Positions 1-7,703 of a DNA stretch of 64,000 bases are shown one piece after another. A program made the translations under genes and the position numbers. The notes under the pieces are model-generated. The model worked only from the letters and a program-made list of their open reading frames with translations, ran no database searches and was not told where the DNA came from. How positions within the stretch are numbered: the first letter of the stretch is position 1; every line of letters begins with the position of its first letter. Source of the DNA: an uncultured Christensenella sp. (GTDB lineage Bacteria; Bacillota; Clostridia; Christensenellales; Borkfalkiaceae); the NCBI GenBank assembly GCA_910585705.1, contig CAJUER010000001.1, positions 182,651 through 246,650 on the forward strand, written 5' to 3'.

Positions 1-415
1 CGACTATGCGTTTTCTGCCGCGTTCGCAAACTTTTATAACGTACGCTTCGTCCTTCGTGCCCTTTACCGGCGCGGCAAGCACCTTGTCTCCGTCATACGC
101 GCCCGAAAGCGAGTGGGGAGGCAGGAAAAAATCAGCCGCGTATTTTTGTTTGTCGTCCGGAGTGAGGAACGCAAAGCCGCGCGCGTTTGCGCGTACGGTT
201 CCCGTAAACACGCCCGCCTGCGAGGGCGTGCAGAATCTTCCGCGTCTGTCGCGGATAATCTTTCCGTCGGCTTCCAGCTCTTCGAGGGCGTCAGCCGCCT
301 CGCGCCGAGCTTTCCGGCCGACGATGAACGCGGTAAAATTAATAATTTCGTGCTTGTTTTTGAACGACAGCTTGCCGTTTTTTATTTCGCTGTAAATTCT
401 CTGTTTTAAAGTCAT
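1..415 (-). CDS. rnr: Ribonuclease R, N-terminal part (truncated by window edge)
   Basis: Reading the minus strand from an ATG at 413-415 gives an open frame of about 138 codons that runs off the window start. The first ~60 residues form a helical N-terminal segment of winged-helix type. They are followed by an OB-fold segment with the pattern GVFTGTVRANARGFAFL, then a D-FFLPP-type block and a SGAYDGDKV block, which are hallmarks of the cold-shock domain of RNase R/VacB 3'-5' exoribonucleases. The catalytic RNB domain lies outside the window. The gene sits directly downstream of secG, the usual secG-rnr-smpB order in Bacillota, but an intrinsic terminator separates the two, so rnr is probably expressed by read-through or from its own promoter. 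Confidence 0.85.
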   Translation of the reverse strand, partial: MTLKQRIYSEIKNGKLSFKNKHEIINFTAFIVGRKARREAADALEELEADGKIIRDRRGRFCTPSQAGVFTGTVRANARGFAFLTPDDKQKYAADFFLPPHSLSGAYDGDKVLAAPVKGTKDEAYVIKVCERGRKRIV

Positions 416-420
416 AATCA

Positions 421-449
421 AAAAAATAAGCGGCTTTTGAAAAGCCGCC
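421..449 (-). terminator. Intrinsic terminator between secG and rnr
   Basis: A near-perfect GC-rich hairpin (GCGGCTTTT / AAAAGCCGC, 431-449) is followed on the minus strand by a run of T residues (421-430). It lies 14 nt beyond the secG stop and only a few bases before the rnr start codon, so it should reduce rather than abolish rnr expression. Confidence 0.8.
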
Positions 450-462
450 TCGAAAATAATTT

Positions 463-765
463 TTACGGAACCAAAAGGTTTACGACGTATACGACGATAG
501 AAAGAACGCCGAGAACAATCATACAAATCCAAGTCCATTTTTTAAGCTTGCTTTCAATGGACTGACCTCTGTTTTTGCCGAAGAACGTTTCGCTCGACGC
601 CGTAATACCCTGAATACCGTCCGAATTGCTCTTCTGGAACAGTACGAGCAAAATCGCAACGAGTGCGGTTAAAAATATCAATATAAGGCAGGCAACGGAT
701 AATACCATATACAAAGTATAAACGGTATCCGACATGCCGGCAGGTGCCAGTAAATATGCGCCCAT
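463..765 (-). CDS. secG: Preprotein translocase subunit SecG
   Basis: Small membrane protein of 100 aa with two hydrophobic helices (about residues 14-38 and 78-98). They flank a short polar segment containing the LFQKSNSDGIQG stretch and a downstream FFGKNRGQS motif typical of SecG. SecG is the non-essential third subunit of the SecYEG protein-conducting channel in the cytoplasmic membrane. The chosen ATG has a GAGAGG ribosome binding site upstream. An internal ATG at codon 11 would give the more usual ~90 aa length, so the first ten residues are uncertain. It lies upstream of rnr, as in many Bacillota. Confidence 0.88.
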   Translation of the reverse strand: MGAYLLAPAGMSDTVYTLYMVLSVACLILIFLTALVAILLVLFQKSNSDGIQGITASSETFFGKNRGQSIESKLKKWTWICMIVLGVLSIVVYVVNLLVP

Positions 766-851
766 AAATCAACCTCTCAATATGTTTTACTTAGAAAGTA
801 TATCACAGCGTATAATTTTTTACAAACGAAAATAGGGCATTTTAATAAATT

Positions 852-1829
852 TTATCCCGATTTTTTGAATTTAAAACCCTTTTCGCCGAATTTATTTATC
901 ACGAATATCCCTACGCAAACCAAAACAAGCGCTAATAACGTGGTATAGGAAAAAAGCTGGTCTCTCTCGCCGAGAATAATTGCGGAAAATACCGCCCCGA
1001 ATACGGGATTCGTGCTTTTGAAAACCGCCACGCGCGAAACGGGATTGTACTTTAAAAGGAAACCCTGCAAGGTGAATGCGCACGCCGAAAGAAACGCAAG
1101 ATAGAGAAGCATAAAATAACTTCCCGCGCCGTTAGGCTGAATTTTTCCGCCTGCCGCCGCACCTATCGCGATAAGTATAATTCCGCCTATAAAAAACTGG
1201 TATCCGCACAGAGCGGTAGTGTCCTCGTACTTTGAAAAAATTTTTACAAGCCCGGCGGCAAACGCTGCCGACAGTCCTGAAAATATAACGAACCCCTCTC
1301 CGAGAAGTGTAAATTTAAACGAAAAATCACCGCCTAAATTTATGAGTATAACTCCGCCGAAGCCTAATATGCACCCTGCAAGCTTTACGAGGTTGAACTT
1401 TTCCGTATGGAAAATAAAGCATGCCGCAATAATGGTGAAGAATACGCCCAAACCGTTGAGTACCGAAGCCTTTACGCCTGCGGTGTTTGCAAGCCCGATG
1501 TAAAAAAACGTATACTGCGCCGCCGTCTGAAAAAGGCTTAAAAGACCTACGCGCCACAGGTTTTTAACCTTAGGATAAATAAATCTTCGTTTTATTATAC
1601 TACCGAAAATTATCACCATCACTCCCGCAAGAGTGAAGCGCGTTCCCGCAAACAGAATGAGGGAGGGGACGTGCGCCGTGTCTATGTCGAAAAGTTTATA
1701 CCCGATTTTTACGCAAGGAAAAGCGCTTCCCCACAAAATACAGCAGAAAATCGCGCACACGCACACAACGTACATCCTTGTAAAAAATTTTTCGGGTTCT
1801 TTAAGTATCACCTTATTATTATATTTCAA
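852..1829 (-). CDS. EamA/DMT-family membrane permease
   Basis: A 325-aa polytopic protein with about ten hydrophobic segments arranged as two repeats of five. This is the drug/metabolite transporter (EamA, formerly DUF6) fold. The first repeat begins with a WGSAFPCVKIGY motif and the second contains a SALTF-type segment (LSACAFTLQGFLLKY) followed by a NPVFGAVFSAIILGER block, both typical of the family. Substrate cannot be inferred; relatives export amino acids or small metabolites. The first ~18 residues are polar, and translation could instead begin at a methionine just before the first helix. It interrupts the usual glycolysis-secG neighbourhood. Confidence 0.82.
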   Translation of the reverse strand: MKYNNKVILKEPEKFFTRMYVVCVCAIFCCILWGSAFPCVKIGYKLFDIDTAHVPSLILFAGTRFTLAGVMVIIFGSIIKRRFIYPKVKNLWRVGLLSLFQTAAQYTFFYIGLANTAGVKASVLNGLGVFFTIIAACFIFHTEKFNLVKLAGCILGFGGVILINLGGDFSFKFTLLGEGFVIFSGLSAAFAAGLVKIFSKYEDTTALCGYQFFIGGIILIAIGAAAGGKIQPNGAGSYFMLLYLAFLSACAFTLQGFLLKYNPVSRVAVFKSTNPVFGAVFSAIILGERDQLFSYTTLLALVLVCVGIFVINKFGEKGFKFKKSG

Positions 1830-1862
1830 AAATTAAAATTACGCAATTAAATTAAAAGCGAA

Positions 1863-1900
1863 AGTCGGGGCGCGTGCTTTTCACGCGCCCCGACTAAAAT
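1863..1900 (-). terminator. Terminator downstream of XRE regulator A
   Basis: A perfect 14-bp inverted repeat (AGTCGGGGCGCGTG at 1863-1876, matching arm at 1882-1895, 5-nt loop) lies immediately after the stop codon of the minus-strand regulator gene. On the minus strand it is followed by a T-rich stretch. Confidence 0.75.
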
Positions 1901-1901
1901 A

Positions 1902-2102
1902 TCAATCAGTCAAACCAAGTAAATATTCAACGCTCTCGCCGAAAAAGTCTGCCAGCTTAATAAGTTCGGAAGCCGTAGGCTCTGTACGCCCTAATTCCCA
2001 ACGCCCGATAGACGACTGGCTAAGTCCGGTCAACTTAGCAAGCTCCATTTGGCTTAATCCTTTTTCTTTGCGTAGTTCTTTTAACCTTTCGCATAATTTC
2101 AT
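1902..2102 (-). CDS. XRE-family helix-turn-helix repressor A (66 aa)
   Basis: The protein is essentially one lambda-Cro/C1-type HTH domain (residues 3-62): ERLKELRKEKGLSQMELA, then the recognition helix region GLSQSSIGRWELGR, and a C-terminal VEYLLGL tail. No sensor or dimerisation domain is present, so it is probably a dimeric repressor of the Cro type. It is transcribed away from a region holding two 12-bp direct repeats and a strong plus-strand promoter (2137-2165), which it is well placed to control. Acquisition with the neighbouring regulator B is plausible, as these two genes and the permease interrupt a housekeeping cluster. Confidence 0.85.
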   Translation of the reverse strand: MKLCERLKELRKEKGLSQMELAKLTGLSQSSIGRWELGRTEPTASELIKLADFFGESVEYLLGLTD

Positions 2103-2125
2103 AGCACTATTATATTATGTTTAAG

Positions 2126-2158
2126 TCAAAAATGATTTGACAACCCAAAAATGATTTA
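2126..2158. promoter_or_regulatory. Candidate XRE operator: repeated CAAAAATGATTT sites
   Basis: CAAAAATGATTT occurs twice, at 2127-2138 and 2146-2157, with a 19-bp period. The first copy is embedded in an imperfect palindrome (TCAAA-5-TTTGA, 2126-2140). The copies overlap the -35 box and the spacer of the plus-strand promoter and lie just upstream of regulator A. This is what an autoregulated Cro-type operator would look like; the binding protein is inferred. Confidence 0.5.
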
Positions 2159-2165
2159 ATATAAT
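2137..2165 (+). promoter_or_regulatory. Consensus sigma-A promoter of small transcript A
   Basis: TTGACA (2137-2142), a 17-bp spacer and TATAAT (2160-2165) form a full consensus promoter on the plus strand. No plausible plus-strand protein gene follows it; the next element downstream is a terminator about 45 nt after the predicted start site. Confidence 0.75.
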
Positions 2166-2171
2166 ATAAAT

Positions 2172-2251
2172 AAAATAATGCGCATGTTTGAAGATTTTGT
2201 CACTGATAAAGCGGCGGAGGTAATAAGCGTCCGCCGCTTTATTTTGTTTTT
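2172..2251 (+). ncRNA. Candidate small RNA A, divergent from XRE regulator A
   Basis: The predicted transcript starts just after the consensus promoter at 2137-2165 and ends in a hairpin (AAAGCGGCGGA 2208-2218, TCCGCCGCTTT 2230-2240) followed by a plus-strand T-rich tail (2241-2251), about 80 nt in total. Its 5' part (GCGCATGTTTGAAGATTTTGT, from 2180) is nearly identical to the equivalent part of candidate small RNA B at 2550, including the position relative to the -10 box. A reading frame could start at 2178, but no ribosome binding site is visible and the frame runs into the antisense of regulator B. Function unknown. Confidence 0.5.
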
Positions 2252-2257
2252 ACATTT

Positions 2258-2482
2258 TTATCGGTTTGGTTTGCCGGTAATACACAGTACGTCGTTGGCG
2301 TCCGCGTCAAGCATTGCGCATAAGTTTGCAAAAGTATCAAGCGCGGGCAGCGACTTGCCGCGTAAATATTCGGAAACGGTTTGTTGCCCTATGCCTAATC
2401 TGTTAGCTATTTCCGTTTGCGTCAATCCGCTTTGTTTTATGGCTTCTATAATCCTTGTTCGAATTTGGTCAAGTGTAATCAT
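2258..2482 (-). CDS. XRE-family helix-turn-helix repressor B (74 aa)
   Basis: A single HTH_XRE domain: an RTRIIEAIKQSGLTQTEIA segment, a GIGQQTVSEYLRG recognition helix, then SLPALDTFANLCAMLDAD and a short C-terminal tail. It is only distantly similar to regulator A. The start is supported by an AGGAG ribosome binding site 8 nt upstream. Like regulator A, it is divergent from a short plus-strand unit ending in a strong hairpin, and a perfect 7-bp palindrome lies between the two start sites. It is most likely an autoregulated DNA-binding repressor; the signal it responds to is unknown. Confidence 0.85.
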   Translation of the reverse strand: MITLDQIRTRIIEAIKQSGLTQTEIANRLGIGQQTVSEYLRGKSLPALDTFANLCAMLDADANDVLCITGKPNR

Positions 2483-2504
2483 TTTGCAATTCTCCTATAA
2501 AAGA

Positions 2505-2535
2505 ATTATACGTGTATTGCACGTATTACTATAAA
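2505..2535. promoter_or_regulatory. Back-to-back promoters and palindromic operator of XRE module B
   Basis: A perfect palindrome ATACGTG-TATTG-CACGTAT (2508-2526) sits between a plus-strand -10 box TATAAA (2530-2535) and a minus-strand -10 box TATAAT (2505-2510). The plus-strand -10 is placed exactly as in module A relative to the GCGC start of the small transcript (20 bp). The arrangement suits a repressor that blocks both promoters. Confidence 0.5.
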
Positions 2536-2541
2536 AATACA

Positions 2542-2623
2542 TAGGCAAGGCGCTTGTTTGAAGTTTTGTTACACAGATAGAGGCGGACTGAAAAGTCCGC
2601 CTCTATCTGTGTATTTAATTTTT
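2542..2623 (+). ncRNA. Candidate small RNA B, divergent from XRE regulator B
   Basis: The segment begins with GCGCTTGTTTGAAGTTTTGT (from 2550), paralogous to the start of candidate RNA A. It then forms a perfect 20-bp hairpin (2570-2589 with 2594-2613, GAAA loop) followed by a plus-strand T-rich tail (2614-2623). The hairpin could also serve the minus-strand gpmI operon, but its T-tract is only on the plus strand. No convincing reading frame or ribosome binding site is present. Function unknown. Confidence 0.45.
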
Positions 2624-2638
2624 ACGACAATTTAAAAT

Positions 2639-4195
2639 TTATTTAATCAAACTTTTCCCCGTCATTTCTTCGGGAACGGGCAAGCCCATTACAGTAAGAA
2701 GAGTGGGGGCAAGGTCTGCAAGTACGCCGTCCGTTCGAAGTTTTGCGTCCTTGTATTTTTCGGAAACGAGTACAAAGGGTACGGGGTTGGTGGTGTGCGC
2801 CGTGAACGGCGAGCCGTCCTCGTCAATAAGATTGTCCGCATTGCCGTGATCGGCCGTCAGAAGCGCCGCGCCGCCCATTTCAAGAATTTTGTCAATAACC
2901 TTTTTAACGCACTCGTCAACCGTGCCAACGGCTTTTACCGCAGCGGGTATAACCCCTGTGTGTCCTACCATATCGCAGTTTGCGTAGTTTAAAATCACCA
3001 CGTCGAACTCTCCGCCGTCAAGCTCGCTTAACACCTTGTCGGTTACTTCATAAGCGCTCATTTCGGGCTTCAAATCGTAGGTTGCAACTTTCGGTGAGGG
3101 TATCAAATCGCGCACTTCGTTTTCGTTCGGTTGCTCTACTCCGCCGTTGAAGAAGAACGTTACATGCGCATACTTTTCCGTTTCCGCAATTCTAAGCTGT
3201 TTTTTGCCCAGCTTTGCAAGGTATTCGCCCAGCGTGTTTTTCATAGAGGTTTTAGGGAAAGCGATTTCAACGCCCTCGAACGCCGCGTCGTAAACGGTAA
3301 AGCAAACATAATTCGGCTGTAAAAATCCCGTTTTTCTTTCAAACGCCGTTCCCTTCGGCACGATGAATTGTTTTTGCGAAATCGCGCGCGTAATCTGTCG
3401 CGCTCTATCGGGGCGGAAGTTAAAGCAGATAACGCTGTCGCCGCGCTCGATTAAGCCTACGGGCTTTCCGTTTTCGTAAACCTTAGTCGGCAGAATAAAT
3501 TCGTCCGTAACTCCGTTTTTATAGCTTTCTTCAACCGCAGCCGCAGGGTCCTCGCATCTTACGCCTTCGCCTAAGGTAAGCATATCGTAAGCTTTTTCAA
3601 CCCTGTCCCAGTTGTTGTCTCTGTCCATTGCGTAATATCTTCCGCAGACGGAAGCAACCTTGCCTATACCGATTTTTTTCATCTCGGCTTGCAGACTGCG
3701 TATAAAGTCCGCGCCGGAGGTAGGGGAAACATCCCTGCCGTCCATAAAACAGTGAACGTATACCTCGTCAAGTCCGCGCATTACAGCCATTTTCAAAAGC
3801 GCGTAAACGTGCGTAATATGGCTGTGCACTCCGCCGTCGGACAAAAGTCCGTAAACGTGCAGTTTCGCGCCGTTTTTCTTAGCGCCGTCCATTGCTTTTA
3901 TAAGCGCGGGATTTTTGAAAAATTCGCCGTCGCTTATCGCTTTGGTAATCTTCGTCAGGTCCTGATAGACTATCCTGCCTGCGCCCATATTAAGGTGACC
4001 TACTTCGCTGTTACCCATCTGTCCGTCGGGGAGACCGACGCTCATTCCGCTTGCGCCGAGCGTGGAGGAGGGGTAATTTTTCATAAGCGCGTTTACGTTT
4101 TTGCTACCGTTCAAAGCAATGGCGTTGCCTTTGCCGTCGGGAGCAAGTCCGTAACCGTCCATAATTATCAAAGCGTAAGGTGTCTTTTTAGTCAT
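2639..4195 (-). CDS. gpmI: 2,3-bisphosphoglycerate-independent phosphoglycerate mutase
   Basis: Full-length 518-aa enzyme that interconverts 3- and 2-phosphoglycerate in glycolysis using two Mn2+ ions. The alkaline-phosphatase-type metal site is visible: MDGYG at residues 12-16, the phosphorylated serine in QMGNSEVGH (Ser63), and the C-terminal TADHGNAD metal-binding block. The HITHVY and FRPDRARQI segments of the transferase domain are also present. The start has an AAGGAG ribosome binding site. It is the last gene of a pgk-tpiA-gpmI operon, only 9 bp after tpiA. No eno gene is adjacent. Confidence 0.97.
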   Translation of the reverse strand: MTKKTPYALIIMDGYGLAPDGKGNAIALNGSKNVNALMKNYPSSTLGASGMSVGLPDGQMGNSEVGHLNMGAGRIVYQDLTKITKAISDGEFFKNPALIKAMDGAKKNGAKLHVYGLLSDGGVHSHITHVYALLKMAVMRGLDEVYVHCFMDGRDVSPTSGADFIRSLQAEMKKIGIGKVASVCGRYYAMDRDNNWDRVEKAYDMLTLGEGVRCEDPAAAVEESYKNGVTDEFILPTKVYENGKPVGLIERGDSVICFNFRPDRARQITRAISQKQFIVPKGTAFERKTGFLQPNYVCFTVYDAAFEGVEIAFPKTSMKNTLGEYLAKLGKKQLRIAETEKYAHVTFFFNGGVEQPNENEVRDLIPSPKVATYDLKPEMSAYEVTDKVLSELDGGEFDVVILNYANCDMVGHTGVIPAAVKAVGTVDECVKKVIDKILEMGGAALLTADHGNADNLIDEDGSPFTAHTTNPVPFVLVSEKYKDAKLRTDGVLADLAPTLLTVMGLPVPEEMTGKSLIK

Positions 4196-4204
4196 ACAAA
4201 CTCC

Positions 4205-4951
4205 TTATTTTTCGTAGTTGACAATCTTTGCGAAATCAAGCTTTAAGGAAGCTCCGCCTATAAGTCCGCCGTCTATGTCGGGCTGAGCCATAAGCCCCTT
4301 GCAGTTGCCTGCGTTCATGCTTCCTCCGTAAAGTATCCTTACTCTGTTGGCTTCCTTTACGCCGAACATTTTACTGAGCTTCTTTCTTATGAATTTAATG
4401 GTTTCCTGCGCCTGCTCGTCGGTAGCGGTCTGCCCCGTGCCGATTGCCCAGACGGGTTCGTAAGCAATTACAATCTGCTTTACGTCTTCAACGCCGTGCA
4501 AGCCGAATTCAAGCTGACGGGTAAGCACGTTTTCGGTTTCGCCGTTAGTGCGTTCAGTAAGCGTTTCGCCTATGCAGACGATGGGGGTAAGCTCGTTTTT
4601 AAGCGCGGTCAGAGTGCGCATATTTACAGTGTCGTTATTCTCGCCGAAGTACTGTCTGCGTTCGCTGTGACCGATAATAACGTATTTCACGCCGTAGTCT
4701 TTAAGCATTTCTGCGGATATTTCGCCCGTATACGCGCCGGAAGCCGCCCAGTGCAGATTTTCCGCGCCGATTTTGATTTTAGAACCCTTTGCGGCTTTTA
4801 CCATTGCGGGTATTAAAATAGCGGGTACGCAAAGGCAAACGTCGCACTTTGCTTCCTTTACTAAGGGTTTAAGGTCTGCGATAAGCTTTGTGCCGCTCGC
4901 AACCGTCATATTCATTTTCCAGTTTCCTGCTATAAAAGGTTTCCTTGCCAT
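4205..4951 (-). CDS. tpiA: Triosephosphate isomerase
   Basis: A 248-aa TIM barrel, normal length, that interconverts dihydroxyacetone phosphate and glyceraldehyde-3-phosphate. It shows the substrate lysine in AGNWKMN (residues 8-14), the catalytic histidine in IIGHSERRQ, the catalytic glutamate in AYEPVWAIGTG, the mobile loop after it, and the phosphate-gripping GGS/GGASL motifs near the C-terminus. It is the middle gene of the glycolytic operon, 15 bp after pgk, with a GAGG ribosome binding site. Confidence 0.97.
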   Translation of the reverse strand: MARKPFIAGNWKMNMTVASGTKLIADLKPLVKEAKCDVCLCVPAILIPAMVKAAKGSKIKIGAENLHWAASGAYTGEISAEMLKDYGVKYVIIGHSERRQYFGENNDTVNMRTLTALKNELTPIVCIGETLTERTNGETENVLTRQLEFGLHGVEDVKQIVIAYEPVWAIGTGQTATDEQAQETIKFIRKKLSKMFGVKEANRVRILYGGSMNAGNCKGLMAQPDIDGGLIGGASLKLDFAKIVNYEK

Positions 4952-4966
4952 TTTTTTAACCTCGCA

Positions 4967-6277
4967 TTAGTTTTTTTCGTTCAGGCATGCAATGCCGGGA
5001 AGAACCTTTCCTTCGAAAAGCTCCAAAGAAGCTCCGCCGCCGGTGGAAATATGCGTAACTTTATCCGCAAATCCGAGCTGCTGGATAGCCGCCGCGCTGT
5101 CGCCGCCGCCGATAATGGTGGTGCATTTTCCGTAAACGTCAGCAAGCGCCTGAGCAACCGCGATAGTTCCCTTTGCAAGGGTGGGGTTCTCGAACACGCC
5201 CATAGGTCCGTTCCATATAACCGCTTTGGCGGAAGCAACCTTATCGGCGTACAGCTTTCTCGTCTTTTCGCCGATGTCCATACCCATTTTATCCGCAGGT
5301 ATCGCGTTCGAGGGAACGGTTTCAACCTCGATTTTTTCGTCGATGGGTTCGGGGAAGTGCGTGGTTACAACCGTATCTACGGGCAGTAAAATTTCTTTGC
5401 CCGCTTTTTTAGCCTTTTCGAGCATCTCTTTGCAGTAGTCGATTTTTTCTTCGTCGAGGAGGGAGGTGCCCACTTCGCAGCCCTTAGCTTTGAGGAAGGT
5501 GTAAGCCATACCGCCGCCTATTATAAGCGTGTCGCACTTTTCCAGAAGGTTGGAAATTACGTTCAGCTTATCGGCAACTTTCGCGCCGCCGAGAATCGCA
5601 ACGAAGGGGTGTTTGGGATTTTCGAGGGTATCAGCCATAACGGAAAGCTCTTTTTCTATAAGGAAGCCGCAAACCGCCGTCTTGATGATTCCGTATTCCA
5701 CTATTGCCGCCGTAGAAGCGTGCGAGCGGTGCGCCGTGCCGAATGCATCGTTGACGTAAATCTCCGCGTCGTAAGCAAGCGCCTTACAGAACGCTTCGTC
5801 CTTTTTCTCTTCTTCCCAATGGAAACGGAGGTTTTCGATAAGGACCGCCTCGCCGCATTTCAATGCGTCGCGTTTTTTCTTTGCGTCTGCTCCGATAACG
5901 TCCGTTGCGAAGGTAACTTTTCCGCCGAGAAGTTCGGCAAGCCTTTTAGCTACGGGTGCAAGAGTGAGCTTTTTAGGCTCGTCCTTTTTCGCCTTTTCTA
6001 CAATCGCTTCTTTCGTAGTTTCGCCCGCGTCAACCTTCTTCTGGTCTTTTTTGTTGAGCTTTACTTCGGAAGAGAAAATCGAGTGCGGTTTGCCCATGTG
6101 AGAGCAAAGCGTAACCTTTGCGCCGTTATCCAAAAGATATTTGATGGTAGGAAGCGCGCCCTGAATTCTGTTCTCGTCGGTGATTACACCGTCTTTCATA
6201 GGCACGTTAAAATCACAGCGCACCAGCACTTTTTTTCCGTGCAGGTCTTTAAGGTCTTTTACAGACATTTTGTTCAT
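4967..6277 (-). CDS. pgk: Phosphoglycerate kinase with a lysine-rich insertion
   Basis: Catalyses ATP formation from 1,3-bisphosphoglycerate in glycolysis. N-terminal substrate motifs (RCDFNVPM at 20-27, SHMGKP at 59-64, ENLRFH) and C-terminal nucleotide motifs (GGAKVADK, IIGGGMAYTF, GPMGVFE, GGGDSAAA, STGGGASLE) are all intact. The protein is 436 aa, about 35-40 longer than usual, because a highly charged segment (about residues 66-103, rich in Lys and Glu) is inserted directly after the SHxGKP loop. It leads the pgk-tpiA-gpmI operon, with an AAGGAG ribosome binding site and a consensus promoter. Confidence 0.96.
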   Translation of the reverse strand: MNKMSVKDLKDLHGKKVLVRCDFNVPMKDGVITDENRIQGALPTIKYLLDNGAKVTLCSHMGKPHSIFSSEVKLNKKDQKKVDAGETTKEAIVEKAKKDEPKKLTLAPVAKRLAELLGGKVTFATDVIGADAKKKRDALKCGEAVLIENLRFHWEEEKKDEAFCKALAYDAEIYVNDAFGTAHRSHASTAAIVEYGIIKTAVCGFLIEKELSVMADTLENPKHPFVAILGGAKVADKLNVISNLLEKCDTLIIGGGMAYTFLKAKGCEVGTSLLDEEKIDYCKEMLEKAKKAGKEILLPVDTVVTTHFPEPIDEKIEVETVPSNAIPADKMGMDIGEKTRKLYADKVASAKAVIWNGPMGVFENPTLAKGTIAVAQALADVYGKCTTIIGGGDSAAAIQQLGFADKVTHISTGGGASLELFEGKVLPGIACLNEKN

Positions 6278-6316
6278 AGAAAATAGCTCCTTGAATAAAT
6301 ATTTTTTTACTTAATA

Positions 6317-6345
6317 AGTATAATTCACCCAATGTCAAATGTCAA
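6317..6345 (-). promoter_or_regulatory. Sigma-A promoter of the pgk-tpiA-gpmI operon
   Basis: On the minus strand TTGACA (6340-6345), a 17-bp spacer and TATACT (6317-6322) lie about 40 bp upstream of the pgk start. A second TTGACA-like hexamer is nested in the spacer. Confidence 0.8.
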
Positions 6346-6420
6346 ATAAAGTAGCTTAAATCATTGAATAAAACTTGACGGTGTGGTATAATAATATAAA
6401 TTCGTAAAAAAGGACAGCAT

Positions 6421-7272
6421 ATGAGAATTTGCGTTGCGGGTCTGGGAATTATCGGCGGTTCCGTGTGCCTTGCTTTAAAGCGTGCCGGTTATCGTGTGGA
6501 CGGCTGGAACCGTTCTCCGAAATCGATGGAATACGCTTTAAAAAACAATATAATAGACGGCGTCGCGCAAAGCTTCGAAAGCTACGGCGCGGTTTTTGTC
6601 TGCCTTCCGCCGAAAGCTGCCGTGCGGTTTATCGACGGCAACGCATTCGGTGACGGCGCAATCGTTTCCGATATATGCGGAATAAAAGGTATGATAGAAA
6701 AAGCCGTTTACTCGCGCGAACGCAATTTCCGTTATATCGGCTGTCACCCTATGGCGGGCAAAGAGGTGTCCGGAATAGAGAACGCCTGCGCCGACCTTTT
6801 CGACGGCGCGAATATGATTTTTACAAGATGCAATCGTACGGACGCGGACGCGCTTGAATATATGCGCATGCTTGCAAGGGATATGGGCTTTGCCTATTCG
6901 GTGGAGTGCTCCGCCGCAGCGCACGATAAAAAAATCGCCTACACGTCTCAGCTTGCGCACGTCGTTTCCAACGCATACGTCAAGGACGGCGAAATCGAGG
7001 GCTGTATCGGATTTACGGGCGGCAGTTTTCAGGATATGACGCGCATAGCGGGAGTAGACGAGGGGGTGTGGACCTCGCTCTATCTTGAAAACTCTAAAAA
7101 TCTTTCCGGGAAGATCGGCGCGCTCATAGCTTCGCTCGAAGAAATAAGGTCGGCTTTGGATTCCGGCGACGGCGCAAAGCTCGAAGAATTATTGCGCGAC
7201 GGGCGCACGCGTTTTTCAAGCGGAAAAATTTTTCAACCGCAATCGGATATTTCGGTAATAAAATTGAAGTAA
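6421..7272 (+). CDS. tyrA: Prephenate dehydrogenase
   Basis: A 283-aa NAD(P)-dependent dehydrogenase of tyrosine biosynthesis that decarboxylates prephenate to 4-hydroxyphenylpyruvate. The Rossmann motif GLGIIGGS is at residues 7-14, the family motif HPMAG at 109-113, and the helical domain carries the SQLAH segment (His180) in place of the usual SQLPH. No ACT or chorismate mutase domain is attached, so it is the short monofunctional form. The ribosome binding site is AGGACAG. It is divergent from pgk and starts a long plus-strand run; no other aromatic genes are adjacent. Confidence 0.88.
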   Translation: MRICVAGLGIIGGSVCLALKRAGYRVDGWNRSPKSMEYALKNNIIDGVAQSFESYGAVFVCLPPKAAVRFIDGNAFGDGAIVSDICGIKGMIEKAVYSRERNFRYIGCHPMAGKEVSGIENACADLFDGANMIFTRCNRTDADALEYMRMLARDMGFAYSVECSAAAHDKKIAYTSQLAHVVSNAYVKDGEIEGCIGFTGGSFQDMTRIAGVDEGVWTSLYLENSKNLSGKIGALIASLEEIRSALDSGDGAKLEELLRDGRTRFSSGKIFQPQSDISVIKLK

Positions 7273-7310
7273 ATTTTTTAATTATGTGTTATAATCTAAA
7301 AGAGGGCGCT

Positions 7311-7703
7311 TTGCGTAAATGCAAAGTGAATATAAACTCATCAATCGGCGGCAGCGAAAACAGCGTTTGCGCGGAAGGCTATCTGGAAGCGTCGGGGGAT
7401 AATTTTATCGTCGGGTACGCGCTTGACGGAGACAGGTGTACTCTATCGTATTGCGACAATACCGCCGAACAAATCCGCGTCGGCGGACAAAACGTTAAAA
7501 TTACGTTTAAAGAGGGCGAAAAGACCTTTTGCGAAATAGGTTCGGGGGATTTTCGCGGCGGCTTCGAAGTTTATACAAAATCTTTAAAAGTAATAAGCGG
7601 CAAGGGCGGAGTCAAGCTTACGCTGGAATATTTCAGCGGCGCGGACGGTGAAAAAAACGCGCTCTCGTTTGTCGCGGCTTATACGGAACAGGAGAAAAAA
7701 TGA
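7311..7703 (+). CDS. DUF1934 (YwiB-like) beta-barrel protein
   Basis: About 130 aa, almost entirely alternating beta-strand pattern, resembling the DUF1934/YwiB family of calycin-like barrels found as single small cytoplasmic proteins in Bacillota. Its function is not established. I place the start at TTG 7311 because AGAGGG lies 5-6 nt upstream; an in-frame ATG at 7284 has no ribosome binding site and would add nine residues overlapping a TATAAT-like box. Its stop overlaps the ATG of the next gene by four bases, so the two are co-translated. Confidence 0.6.
   Translation: MRKCKVNINSSIGGSENSVCAEGYLEASGDNFIVGYALDGDRCTLSYCDNTAEQIRVGGQNVKITFKEGEKTFCEIGSGDFRGGFEVYTKSLKVISGKGGVKLTLEYFSGADGEKNALSFVAAYTEQEKK

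Noticed and set aside
6..409. Plus-strand open frames at the window start
   Set aside because: They are antisense to a clear RNase R N-terminus on the minus strand and show no known motif.
2508..2526. CRISPR repeat
   Set aside because: A single palindrome; no repeated spacer-repeat structure anywhere in the window.
2178..2534. 118-codon plus-strand frame starting in small transcript A
   Set aside because: It runs through the terminator hairpin and then antisense through XRE gene B, has no ribosome binding site and its sequence looks like a shadow.
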